6,922 nucleotides of DNA from Bacillota bacterium (GCA_023451115.1 JAEXFV010000141.1:1-6922); one strand, 5' to 3'. Shown: positions 1 through 6,761, counted from the stretch's first letter. Numbers and translations: made by a program. Notes: generated from the letters alone by a model not told the origin.

Positions 1-250
1 TTTGAATCAGCAGAATAATGATAACCTGACCCAGCAAGGAAAAATCCGTGCCTGTATCAGCCACAATCAATCCGGTAACGCAGGTTGCAGAAGTAGCGGT
101 GAATAATGCGTCCAAAAACGGCAGCGGCCCCTTCCCCGGCGCCGCGGCTGCAGGCAGCGTCAGCAGCAGCGCCCCCAGCAGGATTACTCCGAGAAATCCC
201 ATTGGCAGCACCTGAATAGGCCGTATCCGGATACGAAATGCCGGCTGCAC
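1..250 (-). CDS. TrkH/KtrB-family potassium uptake channel subunit, N-terminal part (runs off the window)
   Basis: This is the membrane channel subunit of a Trk/Ktr-type K+ uptake system, which normally works with a cytoplasmic NAD/nucleotide-binding TrkA/KtrA subunit not seen here. The first 83 residues are present. A short basic N-terminus (residues 1-13, FRIRIRP) leads into a hydrophobic helix at about 14-33. A glycine/proline turn and the first pore loop follow, with DALFTATSATCVTGL at 47-61 and then VADTGT, the family's selectivity-filter region. A second helix begins at about 70. The frame is chosen by this homology; another minus-strand frame across the region is open but meaningless. 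The start is GTG at 250, nine bases after a perfect AAGGAGG. An in-frame TGA lies just upstream, so no longer start is possible. The C-terminus is outside the window, so TrkH and KtrB cannot be separated. It diverges from the Na+/H+ antiporter gene, suggesting a cation-homeostasis locus. Confidence 0.88.
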   Translation of the reverse strand, partial: MQPAFRIRIRPIQVLPMGFLGVILLGALLLTLPAAAAPGKGPLPFLDALFTATSATCVTGLIVADTGTDFSLLGQVIIILLIQ

Positions 251-259
251 GTTTCCTCG

Positions 260-266
260 CCTCCTT
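260..266 (-). promoter_or_regulatory. Ribosome binding site of the TrkH/KtrB gene
   Basis: On the minus strand this reads AAGGAGG, a full match to the anti-Shine-Dalgarno core. It sits nine bases before GTG at 250 and is the main reason for choosing that non-ATG start. Confidence 0.85.
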
Positions 267-299
267 CGCAATCATGACGTATCAAGCAATATTCTGTTT

Positions 300-305
300 A
301 TTATA
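300..305 (-). promoter_or_regulatory. Extended -10 promoter element for the TrkH/KtrB gene
   Basis: The minus strand reads TGC followed by a perfect TATAAT, an extended -10 element for the housekeeping sigma factor. The expected transcription start is near 293, giving a leader of about 43 bases before the GTG at 250. No good -35 hexamer lies 16-18 bases upstream; the extended -10 could compensate. Position and sequence are seen; promoter activity is inferred. Confidence 0.6.
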
Positions 306-368
306 GCATAAGGCCTCCGCCATTGAATAGTAAAGATGGTATATGGCAAAATTTATCCGCGTAATGCG

Positions 369-397
369 ATGACTTTTCTTTTGCAATCCGTTACAAT
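369..397 (+). promoter_or_regulatory. Candidate sigma-70-type promoter for nhaC
   Basis: ATGACT (369-374, 4 of 6 to TTGACA) and TACAAT (392-397, 5 of 6 to TATAAT) are separated by 17 bases. Transcription would start near 404, giving a leader of about 115 bases before the ATG at 519. This is the best promoter-like pair I found on the plus strand of the gap between the divergent trk and nhaC genes. Confidence 0.45.
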
Positions 398-414
398 TAA
401 TGTGGCCAAAACGT

Positions 415-479
415 AAGCTTTGCCGCTCTCTTCCCCATTTTAAATACCCAATGGGCGGGCTGTGCTTGTGGGAAAGCTT
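415..479 (+). promoter_or_regulatory. Two-tier hairpin in the predicted nhaC leader RNA
   Basis: An outer stem pairs 415-426 with 468-479 (12 positions, one G-G mismatch, one G-U). Nested inside it, CCCATT (434-439) pairs perfectly with AATGGG (450-455) around a 10-base loop. It lies between the predicted transcription start (about 404) and the Shine-Dalgarno (502-507), in a non-coding stretch. It has no T-run after it, so it is not a simple terminator. I do not recognise it as a known riboswitch class; a regulatory role is inferred from position only. Confidence 0.35.
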
Positions 480-518
480 TCATCAAAAGGCCTCCCGTTG
501 GAAAGGACTTCGTAATAC

Positions 519-1871
519 ATGGATTTGGCGATTGGATTTGGCGTTTTTCTCTTTGCGTTGATTGCGGGCGTAGCCGCCGGGCTTCCAGTGATATACCCGG
601 TGTTGTTGGGTATGGTATGCTTTGGTTGCATTGCACTGCACCGGGGATTTTCTTTCAACGCGGTACTCAAAATGGCATTCTCCGGTATAAAGCGCTCACT
701 GGTGGTGTTGCGGATTTTCCTGTTTATCGGCTTGATGACAGCTTTGTGGCGCGCTTCGGGCGTCATCCCCTTCCTGGTATATTATAGCGTTCAGCTGATT
801 AACCCCCAATTTTTCCTGCTGTTTTGCTTTTTGATTACCACGTTGATTTCCTACCTGCTGGGCACCAGCTTCGGCACGGTGGGCACCATCGGCGTGGTGT
901 TGATCGTGCTGGCAAAAAGCGGCGGCGTCAGCCTGCCCTTAACCGCAGGCGCGATCATTTCCGGCGCTTATTTTGGCGACCGGTCCGCACCTACTTCCTC
1001 TTGCGCCAACCTGGTTGCTGCCCTAACGGATACCAGTATCTACAGCAATGTAAAAAAAATGCTGAAACAATCCCTACTGCCTCTCGCTTTAACCGCGGCT
1101 TTATTCGGGCTTTTTTCCCTTGCCCATCCCCTTCCCACCATGCAATCAGACGTCATGGACGAGCTGGCAACAAGCTTTTCTTTACACTGGACGCTGCTGA
1201 TCCCCGCCTGTATCGTACCGCTGCTTTCTTTATGTAAAGTGAAAGTTTCTTATGCGATGTTGTCCAGCATCCTGCTCAGCGCGGTGTTAGCCTGGATCCT
1301 CCAGGGGATGTCCCCCTTAGCGATTTTAAAAACCGCCATTTGGGGATTTACGATGGAAGGGCCGGGAAAGTTGCCCGCCATCCTATCCGGGGGTGGTTTT
1401 GTTTCCATGATCAGCGTAAGCCTGTTAATACTGGTTTCCTCCACTTATTCGGGAATTTTTGAAGGCACGGATATGCTGCGTCGAGTGGAACGGCTACTGG
1501 AGCGGATTACCCTGCGCCTGGGGCGTTTCCCCTCTTTATGCCTGAGCTCGGTTTTTGCAAATATGGCAGCCTGCAACCAAACGCTGGCGGTTATCCTGGT
1601 GCAACAGCTCTATGCCCCCATCTACCGTAGCCAGGGAAAGAGCAACCAGGATTTGGCGCTGGATATTTCCAACTCAGCTGTCACCATTGCAGGCTTGATC
1701 CCCTGGAGCGTTGCTTGCGCGGTTCCTTTGGCTATTTTAGGCGTTACTTCCGCGGCTGTGCCTTACTGCGCCTATCTATACCTGGTGCCGCTGTGCGCCC
1801 TTGGAGAAAGTTACTTTGAAAAGCGTCGCGGGAATAAGGCCGCTTTATCCCACAAAGCCATGGATGAATAA
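519..1871 (+). CDS. nhaC: NhaC-family Na+/H+ antiporter
   Basis: This is a 450-residue inner-membrane secondary transporter of the NhaC family, expected to expel Na+ (or a carboxylate-linked cation load, as in the related MleN malate/lactate exchangers) in exchange for protons. Hydrophobic helices run through nearly the whole length, beginning at residues 3-22. Family signatures are GTSFGTVGTIGV at 115-126, GAYFGDRSAPTSS at 149-161, NMAACNQTLA at 348-357, and DISNS...IPWS at 382-397. Length is normal for NhaC and there is no frameshift. The ATG at 519 has a modest AAAGGA at 502-507, eleven bases upstream. The C-terminus is short, charged and cytoplasmic-looking (RRGNK). Its last codons overlap the start of the next gene by 8 bases, indicating an operon. 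The NhaC assignment is strong; the exact substrate cannot be told from sequence. Divergent placement with a K+ uptake gene supports an ion/pH homeostasis role. Confidence 0.9.
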   Translation: MDLAIGFGVFLFALIAGVAAGLPVIYPVLLGMVCFGCIALHRGFSFNAVLKMAFSGIKRSLVVLRIFLFIGLMTALWRASGVIPFLVYYSVQLINPQFFLLFCFLITTLISYLLGTSFGTVGTIGVVLIVLAKSGGVSLPLTAGAIISGAYFGDRSAPTSSCANLVAALTDTSIYSNVKKMLKQSLLPLALTAALFGLFSLAHPLPTMQSDVMDELATSFSLHWTLLIPACIVPLLSLCKVKVSYAMLSSILLSAVLAWILQGMSPLAILKTAIWGFTMEGPGKLPAILSGGGFVSMISVSLLILVSSTYSGIFEGTDMLRRVERLLERITLRLGRFPSLCLSSVFANMAACNQTLAVILVQQLYAPIYRSQGKSNQDLALDISNSAVTIAGLIPWSVACAVPLAILGVTSAAVPYCAYLYLVPLCALGESYFEKRRGNKAALSHKAMDE

Positions 1872-2325
1872 CATGCAAGCATTGCAACCCCATTCCCCTA
1901 TGAAGGGTAAAATAAAACAGATATGTTTTTTTGTTCTCCAGTGCACCTGGGGAATATTACAAACCCTGCTGGGACTATGCCTTGCCCTTTGTTGCCCGGT
2001 AATCCGTGAAGGATGGCATGGCGGCAGCCTTTTGCTGCGCTGGCCCAAAGCAGGCGGGGTTTCTTTGGGCGCTTTTGTCTTTGTTTCCGCATCCCTGCCG
2101 GAAAACCAGGCTGAGGCTATGATTGCCCATGAATATGGCCACGCCGTTCAGTCCCTGCTGTTAGGGCCTCTTTATCTTCCGTTGATCGGAATCCCCTCTC
2201 TGGTTTGGTGCAATTTTCCTTATTGCAAGCGGCTACGGGCAGCAAAAAATCTGCCCTATTCCGCCTTTTGGGTGGAACGTTGGGCAGATCATCTGGGCAA
2301 CCGGTATTTCTTTGGCAGGCGTTAG
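1864..2325 (+). CDS. Small membrane protein with HEYGH metalloprotease-like motif
   Basis: This is a 153-residue protein of unknown function. A hydrophobic helix lies at about 19-44, after a basic N-terminus (KGKIK). HEYGH at 89-93 is an HExxH zinc-binding/catalytic signature, with E90 as the would-be general base. A hydrophobic re-entrant or second helix (LLLGPLYLPLIGIPSLVW) covers 98-115. FWVERWADHLG at 135-145 holds acidic residues (E138, D142) that could supply a third ligand. I recall similar HEYGH...GPLY...IPS...E.WAD proteins as uncharacterised in Firmicutes and Bacteroidetes; a protease role is inferred from the motif alone. The chosen ATG overlaps the nhaC stop (ATGAATAA) and has no clear Shine-Dalgarno, so translation is probably coupled to nhaC. 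An in-frame ATG at 1873 is the alternative. The protein is small for a self-contained protease and may bind metal without cleaving. It ends two bases from the convergent dehydratase-like gene. Confidence 0.75.
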   Translation: MNNMQALQPHSPMKGKIKQICFFVLQCTWGILQTLLGLCLALCCPVIREGWHGGSLLLRWPKAGGVSLGAFVFVSASLPENQAEAMIAHEYGHAVQSLLLGPLYLPLIGIPSLVWCNFPYCKRLRAAKNLPYSAFWVERWADHLGNRYFFGRR

Positions 2326-2327
2326 GG

Positions 2328-3710
2328 CTATCCTCCCATAGGGATTTGCATGTCCTGCCCCTTTTTTCTCTTTCGAGCAATCTCCCCGGGCTCCTGAAGC
2401 GTCTGCTGGACATCCTTTGCCGCATCCTCCGTGCGCTTTTGTTCCATATTTTCCTTTGCCACTGCCAGCATCAGCTTTACCCGGTTTTCCTGATTCACCT
2501 TGGTGGCGCTGGGGTCATAATCGATGGCCACAATATTGGCGCCAGGGCACAGCTTTTTAATGCGGCTCAATACCCCCTTGCCGCAAATATGATTGGGCAG
2601 GCAGCCAAAAGGCTGGGTACACACGATGTTTTCATACCCCTGCTCAATCAACTCCATCATTTCCGCAGGCAGCAGCCAGCCTTCCCCCATTTTGGCGCCG
2701 CGGCTGATCACGCCCTGGGTAAGGGAAACCATATGTGCAAACCCGCCGGGAGCAACGAATTGGGGATACCCTTTTAAGGCGCTGCGGATAAGGTTTTCCT
2801 GGCCGATTAAGTAATTGAGCCCCATGCGGGCGGCAAAGGCCTTGGCCCCTCCGCCGCCATATAGCCTGGCGTCTTCCACAATATTGCTGATGCAGTATAA
2901 CAGAAAACCCATCAGCCCCGGCACAGAGACCTCACAGCCCTGCTGCTGCAAAAATTCCTCCAGGCCGTTGTTAGCCAGGCTGGAGTATTTCACATAAATC
3001 TCCCCTACGATGCCTACCTTGATCTTGTTACGGCTGTGATCCAGCCGGATAGCCGCAAAATCCGCAACAATCGCCCGGAGATTTTTCCGCACAGCGCTGG
3101 TACGCATGCCCAGACTATGCTGGAGCTGCCCGCTCAATTCCTGTATCCACCGCTGGGTAAGCGTTTCCGCCTCCCCGGGGTGGATTTCATAGGGTTTCAC
3201 CTGGTTGCGCAGCAGCATCAGCATATCCCCGTATACCACGGCGCAAAGCGCCTTCTTCAAAATGGAGATGGTAATGGGCAGGCCGGTATTGCGCTCCATG
3301 CCCGCCAGATTTAACGAAACCACCGGAATAGTTTCATATCCCGCCTTTATCAAGGCTTTGCGCAGCAAATGGATATAGTTTGAAGCCCGGCATCCGCCGC
3401 CTGTTTGTGTAATGGCCACTGCAATATGCTCTAAATCATATTTTCCGCTGTTTAATGCGTCGATAATCTGCCCTATCACCAACAGCGCAGGGTAGCAGGT
3501 ATCGTTATGAACATATTTGAGCCCCTCTTCCACCACCTGGTGCCCTGTATTAGTCAACAGCTCCGCCCGGTATCCCGCCTGGCAAAAGATATCCCGCAAC
3601 AGGGCAAAGTGAATAGGCAGCATATTGGGCAACAAAATGGTATGGGTTTTCCGCATTTTTTTTGTAAACAAAATGCGCCCCTGGGAATCCCGTTTTCCTG
3701 TTTCCATCAT
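2328..3710 (-). CDS. 2-hydroxyacyl-CoA dehydratase (HgdB/HgdD)-like protein, C-terminal partner of a split CoA activase
   Basis: This 460-residue cytoplasmic protein resembles the dehydratase-like module of large CoA-activase proteins. Conserved stretches are KTHTILLPNMLPIHF (21-35), GLKYVHNDTCYPALLVIGQ (63-81, C72), QTGGGCRASNY (102-112, C107), KVGIVGEIYVKY (231-242) and CTQPFGCLPNHICGKG (364-379, C364 and C370). These cysteines are the likely iron-sulfur ligands or acceptor site for the electron delivered by the activase. Residues about 422-460 form a charged, low-complexity tail beyond the conserved core. Two adjacent ATGs (3710 and 3707) follow a GGAGG. The first gives an ATGA overlap with the upstream stop and a 4-base gap to the GGAGG; the second gives a TGATG overlap and a better 7-base gap. 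Either way it is tightly coupled to the activase gene. True 2-hydroxyacyl-CoA dehydratases have two subunits of this fold (HgdA/HgdB type); only one is here, so the reaction and substrate remain open. Confidence 0.85.
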   Translation of the reverse strand: MMETGKRDSQGRILFTKKMRKTHTILLPNMLPIHFALLRDIFCQAGYRAELLTNTGHQVVEEGLKYVHNDTCYPALLVIGQIIDALNSGKYDLEHIAVAITQTGGGCRASNYIHLLRKALIKAGYETIPVVSLNLAGMERNTGLPITISILKKALCAVVYGDMLMLLRNQVKPYEIHPGEAETLTQRWIQELSGQLQHSLGMRTSAVRKNLRAIVADFAAIRLDHSRNKIKVGIVGEIYVKYSSLANNGLEEFLQQQGCEVSVPGLMGFLLYCISNIVEDARLYGGGGAKAFAARMGLNYLIGQENLIRSALKGYPQFVAPGGFAHMVSLTQGVISRGAKMGEGWLLPAEMMELIEQGYENIVCTQPFGCLPNHICGKGVLSRIKKLCPGANIVAIDYDPSATKVNQENRVKLMLAVAKENMEQKRTEDAAKDVQQTLQEPGEIARKRKKGQDMQIPMGG

Positions 3711-6643
3711 TGTTCCTCCAACGGCGCTCCCGCAGCGGCAGGCGCCCCAACCGCGGCCAACAGGCTGCGCAAACGGATTTTAGCCGCGCCCAGGTTTGCA
3801 ATTTCATCAATTTTCAGCTGGGTATACAGCTTGCCCTGGCTTTCCAGGATGCGCCGTACCTCGTCAGAAGTAATGGCGTCCAACCCGCAGCCGAAGGACA
3901 CCAGCTGCACCAACTGCATATCCGGCTGGCCGGCCACATAGTTGGCTGCAGCGTACAGCCGGGCATGATAGGTCCACTGGTTGAGCACCTGGGTGGGCCT
4001 TTTTGTCATATACAGCCCCAAAGCGTCTTCTGTAATCACCGCCGCTCCCAGTGCCGTGATTAACCGGTGAATGCTGTGGTTGATCTCCGGATCCACATGG
4101 TAAGGCCGCCCTGCCAACACAATAATAGGCAGTTTCCGCTCCCGGGCGCGGCGAATCATGGCCATACCCTCTTGCCGGGTTTTGTTCATGTAAGCATAGT
4201 AGGCTGCATAGGCCGCATCGCTGGCCTGCAGCACAGAAAACCAATCCACGTCCTTCCAATGCTGCCGAAGCAGCGCAAAGGCCTTCTTAGGAAATTCCCT
4301 GCGTTTGTGAATGCCCAGGTACCAATCCAAATACCTGACGTTCTCTATCCCAGGCATATTTGCTCCAATCACCTCAGGATAATAGGCCACCACTGGACAA
4401 TTAAAATGCCGGTCCCCTAATCCCTCATCCAGATTATAGGTAAGGCAGGGGTAGAATATAGTATCCACGCCCTGATCCAATAGGGCTTGCACATGCCCAT
4501 GCAATAACTTTGCCGGGAAGCAGACCGTATCCGATGGCAGGGACGCAGACCCCTTCAGGTACATACCATGGCTGGAAGGGGGGGATACCACCACATCAAA
4601 CCCAAGCTTGGTAAAGAACGCATGCCAAAACGGCAGCAACTCATACAAATTCAATCCCATCGGCAGGCCAATTTTCCCCCTGGGGCCAGGCTGGCCATGG
4701 TAAGAACGCAGTTGGGCCAGCTTAAATTCATACAAATCCAGGGCTTCCTGTTGGCTTTTGCGCGTTACAGGCCGTTCGCAGCGGTTGCCGCTTAAGAAGG
4801 TGCGTCCGCCTGAAAATTTGTTGACGGTAAGGCGGCAGTTATTGCTGCACAGCCCGCACCGGGCATCCTGAACGGTGTGGGTAAAACGCTTGAGTTCTTC
4901 CAAGCAGAGCAGCCCTTTTGCGCCCTGCTCCATTGCAAAAAGCGCTGCGCCATATGCGCCCATCAACCCTGCGATGTCCGGGCGCACCACCTGAACATCC
5001 AATTCCTGCTCAAAGGCGCGCAGCACCGCATCGTTGAGGAATGTACCGCCCTGTACCACGATGCGCCTGCCCAATTCTTCTTTATTTGCTACCCGGATCA
5101 CCTTATATAGCGCGTTTTTTACTACGCTGATGGATAACCCTGCCGAAATATTTTCGATGGAAGCTCCGTCCTTTTGGGCCTGTTTCACAGCGGAATTCAT
5201 AAACACAGTGCAGCGGGAGCCCAGGTCCACCGGCGCCTGGGCGAACAGCCCCAACTGTGCGAAATCCTGTATGGAATATCCCAGGGCGCTGGCAAAAGCC
5301 TGCAAAAACGAGCCACAGCCGGAGGAGCAGGCCTCATTTAAAAAAATGTTGTCAATGGCCCCATTTTTCACCTGAAGGCATTTCATATCCTGCCCGCCAA
5401 TGTCAATAATGAACTCTACCTCCGGCAAAAAGCGGCGTGCCGCTATCCAGTGGGCCACGGTTTCCACCACGCTGTGGGAGAATGCAAACGCACTTTTCAC
5501 CAGATCTTCCCCATAGCCTGTGGATGCACCACCCTGCAGCTGCAGGTTGGGATATTTCTCATATAAACTTTGCAGGCATTCCTTGATGATGGGCACAGGG
5601 TTGCCGCTGTTCGGCTGATAACTCTGGTAAATCAACTCCCCATCTTCCCCGATTACCGCCACTTTTACCGTGGTGGAACCTGCATCCACGCCTACCCAGG
5701 CAGCGCCCCGGTAGTCTTCAATATTTCCCTTTTTTACCCCGTGGCCCTGGTGGCGTTGCAAAAACGCTCCATAGTCCTCGGCGGTGCGAAACAGCGGGGC
5801 AATGGAATGATACTGCTTGCGCTTTTGGAATGCCGCCAGCCGCTCCATGGCGTCTTCCAAATTGCAAACGGCATCCGCCCCATAGGCAGCGCCCAAAGCA
5901 ACATAATACAGAGCGTTTTCCGGGCAGCAACCCACAAGGCCCAGAGCCTGATCAAAGCTTTGGCGCAGCTCTGAAAAAAAGTGCAACGGTCCGCCCAAAT
6001 AGGCAACCTTCCCCTGTATGGGCCTGCCCTGTGCCAGGCCGCCGATGGTTTGCTCCACCACTGCACTAAAAATGCTTTTCGCAATGTCGCTTTTTTGCGC
6101 CCCCTGATTGAGCAGCGGCTGAATATCGGATTTTGCAAACACCCCGCAGCGGGAAGCAATGACATATTGCTCTTTGGCGGCCTTCGCCGCCTCGTTGAGT
6201 TCCTGGGGTGTCAGGGCAAGCAAAGTAGCCATCTGGTCGATAAAAGCGCCGGTGCCGCCTGCGCAGGAGCCATTCATGCGTACTTCCAGCCCATTGGTCA
6301 AAAAAAGGATTTTCGCATCTTCCCCGCCCAGTTCAATGGCCACATCGGTATCCGGCAGCTGCCGCTTGAGCGCAATACGGGTAGCATACACCTCTTGCAG
6401 GAAGGGCAGCCCACAAGCCTGGGCTACGCCCATACCCGCAGAACCGGAAACGCAAAGATAAGCCGGCCGGCCGTTTAAAATTTCTTTTATTTTTGGCAGC
6501 AGCGCCATCACTTGAGCCGTAATCTGCGCGCCATGGCGCGCATAAGATTGGAAGAGGGAATTTCCCTCTTCGTTTAATACCACGCATTTTAATGTAGTGG
6601 AGCCTACATCCAGCCCCACCCGAAGTCCTGATTGATTGCTCAT
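3707..6643 (-). CDS. Tandem-ASKHA CoA dehydratase activase with DUF2229-like region and partial dehydratase module
   Basis: This 978-residue cytoplasmic protein is an ATP-driven electron-transfer activator of the BcrA/BadF/HgdC family. Domain 1 (about 7-265) has GLDVGSTT at 10-17, ELGGEDAK at 104-111, NGSCAGGTG at 124-132 and SRCGVFAKSD at 164-173. Domain 2 (about 316-572) repeats this with VDAGSTT at 319-325, DIGGQDMK at 414-421, NEACSSGCG at 436-444 and SRCTVF at 476-481. The cysteine pairs C127/C166 and C439/C478 should together hold a single [4Fe-4S] cluster. A CxxCxxxC...C cluster follows (C596, C599, C603, C622). A DUF2229-like region (about 656-835) includes CFPAKLLHGH and FYPCLTY. From 837 to 965 the start of a dehydratase-like module appears (LAGRPYHVDPEINH, SFGCGLDAITSDEV, LKIDEIANLGAAKIRLRS). 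The last residues are an Ala/Pro-rich linker. The ATG at 6643 is chosen because homology begins at residue 8; a longer frame back to GTG 6736 adds 31 unlike-family residues. There is no Shine-Dalgarno. The substrate is unknown. Confidence 0.9.
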   Translation of the reverse strand: MSNQSGLRVGLDVGSTTLKCVVLNEEGNSLFQSYARHGAQITAQVMALLPKIKEILNGRPAYLCVSGSAGMGVAQACGLPFLQEVYATRIALKRQLPDTDVAIELGGEDAKILFLTNGLEVRMNGSCAGGTGAFIDQMATLLALTPQELNEAAKAAKEQYVIASRCGVFAKSDIQPLLNQGAQKSDIAKSIFSAVVEQTIGGLAQGRPIQGKVAYLGGPLHFFSELRQSFDQALGLVGCCPENALYYVALGAAYGADAVCNLEDAMERLAAFQKRKQYHSIAPLFRTAEDYGAFLQRHQGHGVKKGNIEDYRGAAWVGVDAGSTTVKVAVIGEDGELIYQSYQPNSGNPVPIIKECLQSLYEKYPNLQLQGGASTGYGEDLVKSAFAFSHSVVETVAHWIAARRFLPEVEFIIDIGGQDMKCLQVKNGAIDNIFLNEACSSGCGSFLQAFASALGYSIQDFAQLGLFAQAPVDLGSRCTVFMNSAVKQAQKDGASIENISAGLSISVVKNALYKVIRVANKEELGRRIVVQGGTFLNDAVLRAFEQELDVQVVRPDIAGLMGAYGAALFAMEQGAKGLLCLEELKRFTHTVQDARCGLCSNNCRLTVNKFSGGRTFLSGNRCERPVTRKSQQEALDLYEFKLAQLRSYHGQPGPRGKIGLPMGLNLYELLPFWHAFFTKLGFDVVVSPPSSHGMYLKGSASLPSDTVCFPAKLLHGHVQALLDQGVDTIFYPCLTYNLDEGLGDRHFNCPVVAYYPEVIGANMPGIENVRYLDWYLGIHKRREFPKKAFALLRQHWKDVDWFSVLQASDAAYAAYYAYMNKTRQEGMAMIRRARERKLPIIVLAGRPYHVDPEINHSIHRLITALGAAVITEDALGLYMTKRPTQVLNQWTYHARLYAAANYVAGQPDMQLVQLVSFGCGLDAITSDEVRRILESQGKLYTQLKIDEIANLGAAKIRLRSLLAAVGAPAAAGAPLEEQ
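3715..3719 (-). promoter_or_regulatory. Internal ribosome binding site of the dehydratase-like gene
   Basis: The minus strand reads GGAGG inside the last codons of the activase gene, 4 bases before ATG 3710 and 7 before ATG 3707. It allows independent or coupled initiation of the second protein and shows that the split between the two genes is functional, not a sequencing error. Its spacing slightly favours the ATG at 3707. Confidence 0.75.
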
Positions 6644-6650
6644 GTTACAG

Positions 6651-6679
6651 ATTTTATAGCAATCCACAGTCCAGGTCAA
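6651..6679 (-). promoter_or_regulatory. Promoter of the activase operon, abutting the start codon
   Basis: On the minus strand TTGACC (6679-6674, 5 of 6 to consensus) and TAAAAT (6656-6651, 5 of 6) are separated by exactly 17 bases. A start of transcription 7 bases after the -10 falls at 6644-6643, at the A of the ATG. An overlapping reading, TGC then TATAAA, would also give a start within a few bases of the ATG. Elements are seen; activity and the leaderless consequence are inferred. Confidence 0.55.
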
Positions 6680-6689
6680 AGGGTATTTG

Positions 6690-6703
6690 TCACCGTTTGG
6701 TGA
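6690..6703. repeat. Perfect 5-bp dyad just upstream of the activase promoter
   Basis: TCACC and GGTGA flank a 4-base centre (GTTT on the plus strand). The dyad lies about 10 bases upstream of the -35 element, where activators commonly bind. It is a candidate operator; short dyads also arise by chance. Confidence 0.3.
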
Positions 6704-6761
6704 TATCTTTGTGAGAAAAAAAAGGAACCCTGGCACACTTCGGCAAAATACCTTTGCATAA

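Noticed and set aside
57..275. Minus-strand open frame of 72 codons at the left edge
   Set aside because: The neighbouring frame gives clear TrkH/KtrB sequence with a GTG start and a perfect Shine-Dalgarno; this frame is its shadow.
2237..2256. Perfect hairpin GGGCAG / CTGCCC with an 8-base A-rich loop
   Set aside because: It lies inside the HEYGH coding sequence with no T-run after it on either strand, so it is not a terminator.
2359..2370. CCCC followed by a T6 run just past the HEYGH stop, as a possible plus-strand terminator
   Set aside because: No stable stem precedes the T-run; it is simply the antisense of Lys/Gly codons in the dehydratase-like tail.
2205..2777. Plus-strand open frame of 190 codons
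   Set aside because: It is antisense to the dehydratase-like gene, overlaps the end of the HEYGH gene, and its composition (H, Q, R, L rich) matches a reverse-strand shadow.
5981..6478. Plus-strand open frame of 165 codons opposite the activase
   Set aside because: It lies entirely within the conserved first ASKHA domain on the other strand and shows no recognisable motif or ribosome binding site.
6644..6736. Upstream extension of the activase to GTG 6736
   Set aside because: The 31 added residues do not look like the family N-terminus, have no good Shine-Dalgarno, and contain the best promoter.
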